Source: CAZKFA01 sp964551925
Lineage (GTDB): Bacteria; Cyanobacteriota; Vampirovibrionia; LMEP-6097
Length of the DNA: 64,000 nt
Direction: 5' to 3'
Assembly: GCA_964551925.1 (NCBI GenBank)
Contig: CAZKFA010000001.1
Location: forward strand, 27,455 to 91,454
A program made the translations under genes and the position numbers. Positions 34,940 to 43,845 of this stretch are shown here, piece after piece (position 1 is the stretch's first letter; each line of letters starts with the position of its first letter). Under the pieces are notes generated by a model that saw nothing but the letters and a program-made list of their open reading frames with translations, was not told the DNA's origin and did no database searches.

Positions 34940-36819
34940 TGTTTGGCTCCTAAGTTTTGGAATAATTCTGTGATTGCATTTAAAATTCTCTCCAATATCG
35001 CAGTAAAATTAGCATCTTGAGATATGCTGCGCACTAGAGTTTGAGCTCGTGCTTGTTGGGCTTCTCTTGCTTCTTGTCTTTCAAGCTTACTAGCTTTGTT
35101 TGATACTGGTTGAGCAGAGATTTTCCAAGTAAAACGAGTAACTTCACTTGCTAAATTGCCTTCAATATTATCATTAGCAGCTTTAACTTGACGATCTATC
35201 CAAAGTACTCTATCAGCTACTTTATCAATTTCTGTCAAACGATTACCAGCACTGAATTGTGAATCAATGTGATTTAATCGGATCAATTCTACTGTTGGGT
35301 ATCCACTAGTAAGATTTAATTCTTTACACATAAAATCAATTGCAAGATTTTGGTAAGTTGAATTTTGAGTTTGTTTTGTTATTTTTTGATATAACCTTAA
35401 GACAGCTGCTGTCTTAAGATCATCATTATCACTTGATAGTAATTCGATAATACTAGGATTAGCATCAATAACTCTACGCAGTAGATCCTGAGTGGGATTA
35501 GTGATTAGAGTTGTTGCATCAGCGTTTTTGATTGCTGTTAATTTACTTAGTAATTGAGTATAATTTGCTCCGTCAAAAAGATTTGTAGTACCTGTGTTTC
35601 TTCCAAGAATATCGTCAGATATATTTTTTAAATGGTTCAAGGTGTCACTTCTGATAACGTCAACCGTGCGAGAATTGATTGGATCATCAGGACATTGACT
35701 CTCATAAGAGCTAATAATTTGACTATGATAATGATTTTTTAATCCTTCAATGTCGGTTTTAATTTGAGCTAGAACACCTTCTACAAGAGTCTTTTGACTA
35801 GATTCATCCATAAAACGATCGATTTGTTTAGTGAGTCTTGCTTGTGGATCAAGAATGGTCGGGTGCTTGAGTATAGCTAACATTAACTGTTGTTGCTCGT
35901 CCGCTTTTCTTGCTTGTTGCACATCACCTTTTTGGAAGGCTGCAATCTTTTGTGTTTGAAGATGTTTATAAGCATCTAAGAAATCTTTTATAGCCTCATG
36001 TTTGTCGCCTGTTATAAATTTATCAACGAATAAATCAAAAGTAAAAATTTGTTTATTAGGAACAATAACAACTTTTTTAAAAGTACGATCAATAACTTCC
36101 GCGCCAAGCTTGACTGATGGTGGTACTGTAATGCCTCTTGCTATGCCGGTTTGTGCTATTAAGCGCTGAGCAGCAGCGGCTTGGAAAATAGCAGATCCGT
36201 TTCCTTCCGTTAATACTTTATTCTCTGCTTCTGATAATTTTGTACGTAATTCTTGTGTAGTTGCTTTATCAACTAAGACTAAACTATGCATGAAGGTCAA
36301 TGCTAGTTCGCTATCACCAAGCATATGGTGAGCTTCTTTGACATCAAAATCACCAAACTTTCTGAAAGGTTCTAGCGCACCGATATCTATTAATTTCTCT
36401 GGATCATTCGTTGCATTATAAGCTACAATCGCATCAATTTTGGCAGGATCAAGCTTTGTTGTTTTTAAATATGCAGCAGTAGTTGCAATGGCAGCTTTTT
36501 TAATCTCTGGATCACCAGAGAGTAGTAATTCACGAAAAGCTTTAACGATGGTTTTGTCTTCTTTTGCTTTATCAGTAAGAAAAAATTTCTTATCACCTGT
36601 GGCAATTTGTTCTTGTAAAACTTTTAAAATTGGTAAAAGTGTCTCACTGTCTTGAGCGGTGGCAGCTTTAGCAAAACTTGTTTTCAGGCTATCAAGACTA
36701 AGAGTTGTAGCGCGATTAGTGCCTTTCCACCATGATTTTAATTGAGCTAATTTCCCTTGAGTTTGAATTGGACTTGGGGTGTCGCCAATTTTTGCTGGTG
36801 TAAATGCTGTAAGTGACAT
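34936..36819 (-). CDS. large helical protein of unknown function (627 aa)
   Basis: A 627-aa cytosolic-looking protein, Ala/Lys/Thr/Asp-rich and predicted mostly helical, with no signal peptide, membrane segment or motif that I recognise. It starts MSLTAFTPAKIGDTPSP and ends in an amphipathic helix (ILERILNAITELFQNL). It is one of four very large unrecognised proteins between 34.9 and 50.6 kb. The last bases overlap a 55-aa gene, so the two form an operon. TATA-rich sequence lies directly before the ATG, and two dispersed palindromes are upstream. Confidence 0.7.
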   Translation of the reverse strand: MSLTAFTPAKIGDTPSPIQTQGKLAQLKSWWKGTNRATTLSLDSLKTSFAKAATAQDSETLLPILKVLQEQIATGDKKFFLTDKAKEDKTIVKAFRELLLSGDPEIKKAAIATTAAYLKTTKLDPAKIDAIVAYNATNDPEKLIDIGALEPFRKFGDFDVKEAHHMLGDSELALTFMHSLVLVDKATTQELRTKLSEAENKVLTEGNGSAIFQAAAAQRLIAQTGIARGITVPPSVKLGAEVIDRTFKKVVIVPNKQIFTFDLFVDKFITGDKHEAIKDFLDAYKHLQTQKIAAFQKGDVQQARKADEQQQLMLAILKHPTILDPQARLTKQIDRFMDESSQKTLVEGVLAQIKTDIEGLKNHYHSQIISSYESQCPDDPINSRTVDVIRSDTLNHLKNISDDILGRNTGTTNLFDGANYTQLLSKLTAIKNADATTLITNPTQDLLRRVIDANPSIIELLSSDNDDLKTAAVLRLYQKITKQTQNSTYQNLAIDFMCKELNLTSGYPTVELIRLNHIDSQFSAGNRLTEIDKVADRVLWIDRQVKAANDNIEGNLASEVTRFTWKISAQPVSNKASKLERQEAREAQQARAQTLVRSISQDANFTAILERILNAITELFQNLGAKQ

Positions 36820-36858
36820 ACTAGTTATATAAAGCTATGAGTTATTGGTTTTTGATAT

Positions 36859-36878
36859 TTACTATACAGTGTATAATG
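36859..36878. repeat. dispersed palindrome, copy 5 (intergenic)
   Basis: Core TATAC-AGT-GTATA, upstream of the 627-aa gene. Confidence 0.9.
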
Positions 36879-36922
36879 AATGAAAATACCTAAGATTATT
36901 GTGCTCTTAGAGAGAAGGTTTA

Positions 36923-36945
36923 CTTACTATACACCGTATAATAAG
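36923..36945. repeat. dispersed palindrome, copy 6 (intergenic)
   Basis: Core TATAC-ACC-GTATA with CTTAC and ATAAG flanks, 64 bases from copy 5. Confidence 0.9.
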
Positions 36946-37005
36946 ATATCGTAAATTTTTAATATCAGTTACCATTTGACCCTCTTGATTATAGTTAGCA
37001 AATAG

Positions 37006-37011
37006 TACAAT
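37006..37011 (+). promoter_or_regulatory. -10 box of the 82-aa membrane protein gene (leaderless)
   Basis: TACAAT ends 7 bases before GTG 37019. TTGACCCTC at 36976-36984 is shared with the promoter of the paralogous gene at 46327. Confidence 0.45.
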
Positions 37012-37018
37012 CCCTTCT

Positions 37019-37267
37019 GTGAGCTTACCAAGAGCAAATTATCAAAAAATGAGAGCTGAGATATATAAGGTTATAGGCTTTGGACTCTGGACTCCATTCG
37101 GTTCAATGATGGTAAATCTGGTTATTAGTCAGCCCAGTAATTTTGACATCAAATTTTTTGTGTATCTATTAGCAGCATCAATTTTACTCCCGCTTGGCGG
37201 ACGTTTTCTTGACATTGCGGTAACAATAATATACGATACGGATGAGGAGAGATCAGATGCAAGTTGA
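37019..37267 (+). CDS. small two-TM membrane protein, module A gene 1
   Basis: An 82-aa protein with two hydrophobic segments (VIGFGLWTPFGSMMVNLVI and FFVYLLAASILLPLGG). GTG 37019 is chosen because a -10-like TACAAT lies 7 bases upstream; ATG 37049 is the alternative. It is a paralogue of the 80-aa protein at 46085-46327: RAE(I/V)xKxIGFxLxTPFG followed by NL is shared. Like that gene it overlaps a second tiny membrane-protein gene. Two-TM proteins in overlapping pairs recall holin-like or toxin-like modules, but the function is unknown. Confidence 0.7.
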   Translation: MSLPRANYQKMRAEIYKVIGFGLWTPFGSMMVNLVISQPSNFDIKFFVYLLAASILLPLGGRFLDIAVTIIYDTDEERSDAS

Positions 37268-37388
37268 TAATGAATCTATAAATTGGATTGCGATTATTTG
37301 CGTAGCCTTATTACCTGCCCCATTAGCTTTGTTGTTTATGCATAACTTTCGCGACAAAACTCTAGAGAAGAGTAAGAAGCTTAATTAA
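37257..37388 (+). CDS. 43-aa single-TM protein, module A gene 2
   Basis: A reading frame starting MQVDNESINWIAIICVAL with one membrane helix (residues about 9-30) and a basic tail ending KSKKLN. GAGGAGA lies 6 bases upstream of the ATG. It overlaps the 82-aa gene by 11 bases in another frame. The same two-gene layout occurs at 45949-46327. Confidence 0.65.
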   Translation: MQVDNESINWIAIICVALLPAPLALLFMHNFRDKTLEKSKKLN

Positions 37389-37389
37389 A

Positions 37390-37824
37390 TTAATTCTGCT
37401 TACTAATCCGCAATAGTGCTAGTTCAGAGCTTTTCATCAATCCAGTTGGAATAGCAGCACCCGCTTCAGCTTGCTCTGCTTCTGCTAGCTCGCGTTCGTA
37501 TTGTGTGTAAATAGCCTCGCTCTCAGCAAAATATTCTTCGTTACGTTTAGCTTGTTCTATAAGATCGCTAACGTCAAGAGTGCCATCGTGCAAAGCCTTG
37601 ATAGTAGTTCTCACTTGCTCATTAGCACCAAGGTAAATTTGTTTCAACTCTTCTCTCACGAAATCAAGATCAAGATAGAAATAAAGATTGCGCAACATCT
37701 CGCATCGGAACCAGTTGGATTTGGTCTTCACGATCGAGTCAAGAATAAATCTAGCATTGTCTTTGCGACGCTGTTCGTCACGACTGGCTGCTAGATTGGT
37801 GTTGTGGAGATATGATTTATTCAT
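37390..37824 (-). CDS. hypothetical charged helical protein (144 aa)
   Basis: I recognise no family. The protein is strongly charged and helical (RRKDNARFILDSIVKTK, then an acidic Glu/Ala-rich segment ending in AEAEQAEAGA). It has no signal or membrane segment. It is 22 bases downstream of the 860-aa gene on the same strand and is probably co-transcribed with it, mirroring the 55-aa gene that follows the 627-aa gene. Confidence 0.65.
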   Translation of the reverse strand: MNKSYLHNTNLAASRDEQRRKDNARFILDSIVKTKSNWFRCEMLRNLYFYLDLDFVREELKQIYLGANEQVRTTIKALHDGTLDVSDLIEQAKRNEEYFAESEAIYTQYERELAEAEQAEAGAAIPTGLMKSSELALLRISKQN

Positions 37825-37846
37825 GATTATTTAAGCAGAGTTTATA

Positions 37847-40429
37847 TTAAAGAGACAAGGCTTGGGATTGATATGACCGATTTGGTGCAGATCTTTCTGT
37901 TAATGCGATACTTTGAGGTCTTTCCATTAGATTGTGTATAAATTGCATCAAGGACATCAATAGTCTGTTAATAATGATAGCAAATGGTTGATTGTCGTCA
38001 GCATCTTGGAAATAAGGTGATTCCTTGATAACTTCTTGTAAGAGTTTGGCGTTTCTAGTGTCCAAGCCCATGGCTTCTAAAGCATGTCCCAGGCGTTTCT
38101 CGTAAGTGCTTTGCCTGCTAAGCTTTGTTGCTTGAATTTCCCACGATTCACTAAAGCCTTTTTTACTTGGCGTGTTTAGGGTATTGAAAAATATTAATTC
38201 TCTTTTGATATGATCGATATCAGTTCTTAAATTTAGGGCTCTATGAGTTTTGGCTGCTAGATCGGGGGTGACTAGAGCTGCAAGTCCAGTGATACCAATG
38301 TGTGATTCTAAAGTATTTAGCTTCGTTGTGATTGTACTAGAGCTTGATTGTGACCTCTCGTATTCAAATACATTTGCTAATTGTCTGTAAGCAGAGGCTT
38401 GACGACTAATGTATTCTTTTATTTGTGCTGCTAAATCTTTTCTGTTCTTGAGATCCTCACCATCAGCAGGTAGTGGATCACGGACATGATTAGTGATTAA
38501 TTCAAGTGCAGCCTTAGCCGAGCTTGCGACGCTTGTAAAATTACTTGCTTTTGGAATTTGTGAGTTGAAATTATTAACTATTCGAGTTAAGGCAGTATTA
38601 AGTTCTACCCTTTCTGTATCAGTTAAATTTAACTCTCTGAGAGCATCTTGAGGAATGAAATACTCACCATCGTCACCTTCTTTCTTCTCAATGAAACGAT
38701 TGATTAGCCTTTCCGCTGCTCCTTGATAGGCTCTTACGGCTTTTTCTGCAATATCAACTCTTGAAGTTTCTTGACAAAAGCTGCTTAAGTGAGTAAATAC
38801 TCCAGCAGTACGAGTAGTATCAAATATAGTCTCTGAATTGATTATAGAATATAATGGTTGCCAAAAACTTGTTTCAAGTTTAGTTTGCTCAGCTTCAAAC
38901 CTATTTAAAATTTCTTCTTTTGCACTAATCTGACCTTGTAAGTCGCGCTTAAATTGAGCTAGGCTACTTAGATTCTCTTTGTATAAACCAGTAGCAGAAG
39001 CATCGACAAAATCTTGCTTAAATAATTCTTCGAAATCATAATTACCATCGTGACCTTGGCTTGTAAGAAATTGCATAAAGCGATTCTTTAAACCATCAAG
39101 ACTATCATCATTAGAGTCTTCTGTAGTTGCCGCATGCGGTACGTCAAATAAACGCTCAAAGAACAAATTTTTTATACCGGCAGCTGAGTTGTTGATTCTG
39201 ATATTATCAAAAGCCAATTTGACCGCGGCTAACTGCTTATGAAAAGCATATTCGTCTTCGGTTAATTTCTTTGTTAGTCTGGTAATTTCTTCAGTTATTT
39301 TAGTAAGATGTGTTTGACTAGCATCGACAACTAAAGTCTGTAGACCAGGATTCGTAGCTTGTTCTGCCGCTGTACATAAATTGCTATCTAAGTCAATTGG
39401 AGAGTGGGATTTGACTTTTTGTGTAAGTTCTGCAAACTTGTCTTTAAGTCTATTGAGTTGTACTGTTGTTTCATTAAGAGGCTCCATTTCTTTATGTAAC
39501 AATTCAAGTAAATTTTCTCTTGCAGTTTTGATAGAGCAGCCTCTCTCTGAACTCTCTTCATGAGCCACGATAACGCCGTGAACAGCTGTTACTAGATCGT
39601 TATTAGCTCTCATTGGAGTAGGCATACCAGCTAAGAATAATTGTCCTAAGGCTTGAGTATATTGTTGACGTATATTTGGACTAAGATCTAGATCTGGATT
39701 TAATAACCTATTTGGATTGCTAATAAGTTCTTTGATACTAGTCTCCAGTCTTGCTCTGACTACTAGACCTACTTCTCCATGAAACTTATCACCAATAGTA
39801 TCTAGTAAATTAGCAACTGTTTCAGATACATTTAATTTCTTCTGGCTTTTGTTTGCGATCTCAACAAGCAAAAGCGCTGCAGCAGTGGCGCTGCGGGCTT
39901 GAGCATCATAGTCATCAGAACCTGAGTTGCTCACTATATCTACGATATAAGTTGGACAAGCGCTACTAAACCAAGCTCTTTGTTTAGCGGCTGCTTCAAT
40001 TGCAGTGCTGATGAGCTCTTGAGTAGCATTCCTTATATTTGATGGAACTTCTTGATTGTTTGATAATTCGATTAATTTAGCAAGTAAACCGCGATCATTA
40101 ATTAAAACGGCTTCTTTATTAACGACTCCGTCACGATGAAGATTAGTTGCTAAATCTACAAATAAGCGTTTAGCATCGTCTATAGTTACTGAGGCTCCAT
40201 GGGGATCTTGTAACCAGATTTGATTGTCCTCGTGAATTAAGTCGTTTTTTAAAGTTGTAGCAGCGTCTAGAGCAGCGTTGTGTATTGGATCTTGAGATTC
40301 GAGACCAACTACCGCTTGAATAGTAGAACTGCTTGCTCGAGCTACTTTGCGAGCAGTGTTACCAAGAGCTTCATGACCTGTGTACCAGGCATTGCGACAT
40401 TTGTCTTTTATAGCATCAACTAAATACAT
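37847..40429 (-). CDS. very large helical protein of unknown function (860 aa)
   Basis: An 860-aa soluble, almost wholly helical protein without recognised domains. Long heptad-like stretches occur in the middle (TKITEEITRLTKKLTEDEY and similar). It starts MYLVDAIKDKCRNAWYTGHE and ends with a hydrophobic helix (IIINRLLMSLMQFIHNLMER) followed by a Ser-rich tail, a C-terminal pattern reminiscent of the 627-aa protein. A bidirectional hairpin terminator separates it from the 999-aa gene upstream, so it has its own promoter (TTATAT about 7 bases before the ATG). Confidence 0.7.
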   Translation of the reverse strand: MYLVDAIKDKCRNAWYTGHEALGNTARKVARASSSTIQAVVGLESQDPIHNAALDAATTLKNDLIHEDNQIWLQDPHGASVTIDDAKRLFVDLATNLHRDGVVNKEAVLINDRGLLAKLIELSNNQEVPSNIRNATQELISTAIEAAAKQRAWFSSACPTYIVDIVSNSGSDDYDAQARSATAAALLLVEIANKSQKKLNVSETVANLLDTIGDKFHGEVGLVVRARLETSIKELISNPNRLLNPDLDLSPNIRQQYTQALGQLFLAGMPTPMRANNDLVTAVHGVIVAHEESSERGCSIKTARENLLELLHKEMEPLNETTVQLNRLKDKFAELTQKVKSHSPIDLDSNLCTAAEQATNPGLQTLVVDASQTHLTKITEEITRLTKKLTEDEYAFHKQLAAVKLAFDNIRINNSAAGIKNLFFERLFDVPHAATTEDSNDDSLDGLKNRFMQFLTSQGHDGNYDFEELFKQDFVDASATGLYKENLSSLAQFKRDLQGQISAKEEILNRFEAEQTKLETSFWQPLYSIINSETIFDTTRTAGVFTHLSSFCQETSRVDIAEKAVRAYQGAAERLINRFIEKKEGDDGEYFIPQDALRELNLTDTERVELNTALTRIVNNFNSQIPKASNFTSVASSAKAALELITNHVRDPLPADGEDLKNRKDLAAQIKEYISRQASAYRQLANVFEYERSQSSSSTITTKLNTLESHIGITGLAALVTPDLAAKTHRALNLRTDIDHIKRELIFFNTLNTPSKKGFSESWEIQATKLSRQSTYEKRLGHALEAMGLDTRNAKLLQEVIKESPYFQDADDNQPFAIIINRLLMSLMQFIHNLMERPQSIALTERSAPNRSYQSQALSL

Positions 40430-40477
40430 TACATATATATAACGAAGTCTTAACCTATTTTTTGATGGTTAAATAAA

Positions 40478-40506
40478 AAAAAAGACCCTAATTTAGGGTC
40501 TTTTTT
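40478..40506. terminator. bidirectional intrinsic terminator
   Basis: A hairpin GACCCTA/TAGGGTC with a 3-base loop, flanked by A-run and T-run. It ends transcription of the 999-aa gene on the minus strand. Confidence 0.9.
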
Positions 40507-40528
40507 GCGTATATTCTAAGTATCTTGT

Positions 40529-43528
40529 TTATGCAACTGTTGTAGGACTTGCTTCTGAACTTGGTCTAGGGCTAGTTTCGAGAGTTGTTTTACCCATTCT
40601 TTGATTGATTTCCATGGTGGCACTTTTCAAAGCAGCTAAGAAGCCAGTGTGTTCATCAGCTTCTGGAATCGCAGCGACTCGCTTTTGGAAGTCAGCTACA
40701 GCTTCAACTTTCTCAAGTCCAAGGAATCTCATTGTCATAGTCAAACCATTTTTTACGGAATCTTTTAATTTGGAGAGAATCTTTTTAACAGCAGAAGAGT
40801 TCTTCTCTCTATCGTATAGATCCCAGACATCAGTGAGTTCTGAGCTTTCAGGAAAAGCTTTAACTTCATCTTCTAGTCTATTAATTTCGTTGGCATGCTT
40901 AATATCAAAACTCCGTTTTGTAGCTCTGATATCGGTTAATACTTTTGAACTTAGGCTCGTGACTAGAGTGTTAGCACTGTTTAGCAAATCCTTCAGCTTT
41001 TGATCTAATTTCTCAGGTTTCTTTTCATTAGTTTCTTTGAGCTTAAGAAGAGTTTCGGTGATTAAGCGAACTCTGCCTAGTTGTACCTTGGCTCTATCGA
41101 AAGGAGGTAGTGAATTGTCTTTGCTTGTATCCAAAAGCTCAGAGTCTTCCGTACTGAATTTAATTAGTCCATCAAAAGCTTTACCCTCTTTTAAAGTAGT
41201 ATGGAAATGTTCCAGAGCTGTTGATTGAGTCTGACCCCAATTCTGTAACAAAGTTATAAAGCCATTATAATCTTGTGTTCCACCAATAGAGAGTGCTTTA
41301 ACACTACTTGTTACAGCATCTATTGCTGCATTAGTTGCTGTTAACTTGGCTGTTTCTAATTCTTGTTCAGCTTTAAGTTTTGCAGATTCAATTTCTGCTC
41401 TACAAACTTCAGCTTGTGCCTTAAATCCATTTCTGAATTCATCATCAAACTGACCATTCTCGTCAAGCATCGAATCTACTAGATATTTAGCAGCTGTTGC
41501 GTTGACGGTGCGAGCTTTGGTTAGAATTGGTTTAATGACTGAGTTTGCCATAAGTTCAACAAACTTAGCTTCACTTTTAGCTTCTTCTTTAGCTTTTTTA
41601 ACTTTGTCGGTCGCTAGAATTTTGAGGCTCTCAGCTATTTTTTTAGAGTCATCGTCTTTTACTGTCAAAATCCAAGTGCTTTGTATTTTGAGAACTTCAG
41701 CAAGTTTCTCAGCAGCAGAGAGAGTAGTCTGATCAATATCTTTAACTGCTTTTGCCGTTGTTAACTGTTTGTCTCTTTCAGCATTTGCTTTATCAGTTAG
41801 ATTTTGACGAATTGCATTGACATAGTCTGCAGTAGTTGCTTCTTTTTGTGCGGCAGTAACTGCTGCATCAATAGTATTTTTCGCGGCTGTTGCTTCAGTA
41901 AGTTTGGTATTAGCTTCATCAAGCTTAGCCTGTGCCTCAAGAATAGCTTTATCTGCATTTGCAATAGCGGTTTGCTCGGATGCTGTTAGATTATTTGGAT
42001 CGGCTGGGGCTGCTAGGTTTGCTTTAGCTTGATCGGCAGCTTGTTTAGCTTGATCGGCAGCTTGTTGAGCTGTAGTTGCTGCATCAAAAGCCGCTTGGGT
42101 AGTAGTTTGCTCTGCTACTAACGCATCCACATTTGCTTTAGCGGGAGCTGCTGTTTTCCAATCTACTGCTGTAGTAGCGTTACCATTTGGACCTATAGCT
42201 TCTCTTATTTTTTCAACTTGTTCTTTATTTAAGGTTGGATTTAATCCTGAGCCTGCTGGTAAGTACCTGCTGATATCAAGAGTATTACCTGCTGCTGGGA
42301 TTGATAGTATGGCTTCTAAGTTTCTCTTGCCAATTTCTACAGGGTTAGCCGTATTATTTGCAAGAATTGCTTTTGATTGTTTGACAACATCATCATAGAA
42401 GGATTGTTCAAGCTTAGTATTCCCTGAGATGAAAGAAGTACTAATCTTTACCGCTGTACCACCTGCTTTGCCAGAGTTTCTGATAGCAGTACTTAGAGAA
42501 CCTTCAAGGTTTTTGTATTTGAGTGCATCAGCTTCTTTCTGAGGTCCTATCATAGCAGCAGTATTTAGGAAATCTGTCAGAGCATAAGCTGCTTCTTTGG
42601 CTTCTTCTTCGCTAGAGGCTTTGAATAAAGTTTCTAATTTTTCAAGAAAGTCAGCTAGAAAAGTTTTTTGTGCTGCAGTTTTAGCATGCTTTTCAATAGC
42701 CTTGGCTCCGTCTTTAAGGACATCGACTGAGATCTTTTCGAATATCTCACCTTTTAATTCTGTAACTTGTGATTTGATTGATTCAAGCCCATCTCCTAGT
42801 GTTTCTAGTGGTCTTTGAGCAAGCGATTGAACTTTGAGATAAACGTGATTGGCAAGAGCTTTGCCAACAGCACCATAACTTCTTGATAGTTTACCAATGA
42901 AACCAGTCTTTGGATTTGATAATTTCTCCAAACCTTGAGATCTAATTAAATCAACAACATTGCGCAAAGATGTTTCTGGATTGGCATCTAAGATACCAAG
43001 TATCATATCTTTTTGTTCGGGTTCTATTCCACTTGACGGGAAGGAATCAATTGCTGTGACCAATAAGTCTCTAACATCTCCTTGAATAGGTTTGAGGTAT
43101 TCACCATTACTATCTTCGTCTCGCATTCTTAAGATTGCAAATAAATCTTCCAAGACTTTTGCTTGTTTGTAAACTATAGCGTTGCCTTTAGGGCTAGCTG
43201 ATTTTAAGTTGCCAGAAAGACCTGCTAAGATCTCCTCATAAGCTCTTTTTGCTTTAGGTCCAAATTCTACTTCTACTCCACCTGTTAATTCTTTGAATTT
43301 ATCATCAGGATCAGTTTCGGTTTTATCTTTGCTTCTATATTCTTCTGTATTTTTGAGTTCATCTGCTGCTTTGAATTTCTCAGCAAGTGCGTCAATAGGG
43401 TCTTCTTTTGATTTGCCACCTGGCTTGGTTGCTCGGAGGTAAGCTGCCACATCGGCTTTAGTTAATTTAGTAGGAGCTTCGGTTGCTCTTTCTATTAAAG
43501 GTTTTGTTTCTATTACTTTTACTACCAT
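40529..43528 (-). CDS. very large Ala-rich coiled-coil protein (999 aa)
   Basis: A 999-aa soluble protein with no recognised domain. Residues about 480-600 form an Ala/Gln/Lys-rich coiled coil built of repeats such as QQAADQAKQAADQAKAN and EAQAKLDEANTKLTEAT. The rest is helical and charged, and the last 30 residues are Ser/Thr/Pro-rich. There is no signal peptide. AAGGA upstream of the ATG is a possible ribosome-binding site. It is followed by a strong terminator, so it is monocistronic. A structural or scaffold role is conceivable but unproven. Confidence 0.7.
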   Translation of the reverse strand: MVVKVIETKPLIERATEAPTKLTKADVAAYLRATKPGGKSKEDPIDALAEKFKAADELKNTEEYRSKDKTETDPDDKFKELTGGVEVEFGPKAKRAYEEILAGLSGNLKSASPKGNAIVYKQAKVLEDLFAILRMRDEDSNGEYLKPIQGDVRDLLVTAIDSFPSSGIEPEQKDMILGILDANPETSLRNVVDLIRSQGLEKLSNPKTGFIGKLSRSYGAVGKALANHVYLKVQSLAQRPLETLGDGLESIKSQVTELKGEIFEKISVDVLKDGAKAIEKHAKTAAQKTFLADFLEKLETLFKASSEEEAKEAAYALTDFLNTAAMIGPQKEADALKYKNLEGSLSTAIRNSGKAGGTAVKISTSFISGNTKLEQSFYDDVVKQSKAILANNTANPVEIGKRNLEAILSIPAAGNTLDISRYLPAGSGLNPTLNKEQVEKIREAIGPNGNATTAVDWKTAAPAKANVDALVAEQTTTQAAFDAATTAQQAADQAKQAADQAKANLAAPADPNNLTASEQTAIANADKAILEAQAKLDEANTKLTEATAAKNTIDAAVTAAQKEATTADYVNAIRQNLTDKANAERDKQLTTAKAVKDIDQTTLSAAEKLAEVLKIQSTWILTVKDDDSKKIAESLKILATDKVKKAKEEAKSEAKFVELMANSVIKPILTKARTVNATAAKYLVDSMLDENGQFDDEFRNGFKAQAEVCRAEIESAKLKAEQELETAKLTATNAAIDAVTSSVKALSIGGTQDYNGFITLLQNWGQTQSTALEHFHTTLKEGKAFDGLIKFSTEDSELLDTSKDNSLPPFDRAKVQLGRVRLITETLLKLKETNEKKPEKLDQKLKDLLNSANTLVTSLSSKVLTDIRATKRSFDIKHANEINRLEDEVKAFPESSELTDVWDLYDREKNSSAVKKILSKLKDSVKNGLTMTMRFLGLEKVEAVADFQKRVAAIPEADEHTGFLAALKSATMEINQRMGKTTLETSPRPSSEASPTTVA

Positions 43529-43845
43529 TTTATCTTTATCCTTGTTATGTTATTAACTAGTTCAGTTTATATAATGCTCGAATAGGAATATTTTTGATAC
43601 TACTTATTCTCACTAGTGGGAAATGGGCTTCGTTGCTTCTTTCTTCACTGCAATACATATTATCAGGCTATACGTATTTACGTCAAGGGGTTTTAGAAAA
43701 TATTAATACGTTTTTGGGTTAAATAATTTTAATGTAGCTTGTTGCCTTGTCCATGAAAATGAAAAAGCTCTCAGCTTCTGGGGGTATTTACCTGGTTTTT
43801 GCCAGAGAATATTAACAAATACTCAGCAATGCTAGAATTCTTACT
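43529..43845. other. 317-bp intergenic region
   Basis: Divergent spacer between the 999-aa gene and the radical SAM gene. I see no reading frame, RNA fold or repeat in it apart from AT-rich promoter-like sequence; the only clear site is TAGAAT at 43833-43838. Confidence 0.5.
43833..43838 (+). promoter_or_regulatory. -10 box of the radical SAM gene (leaderless)
   Basis: TAGAAT ends 7 bases before ATG 43846. Confidence 0.45.
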
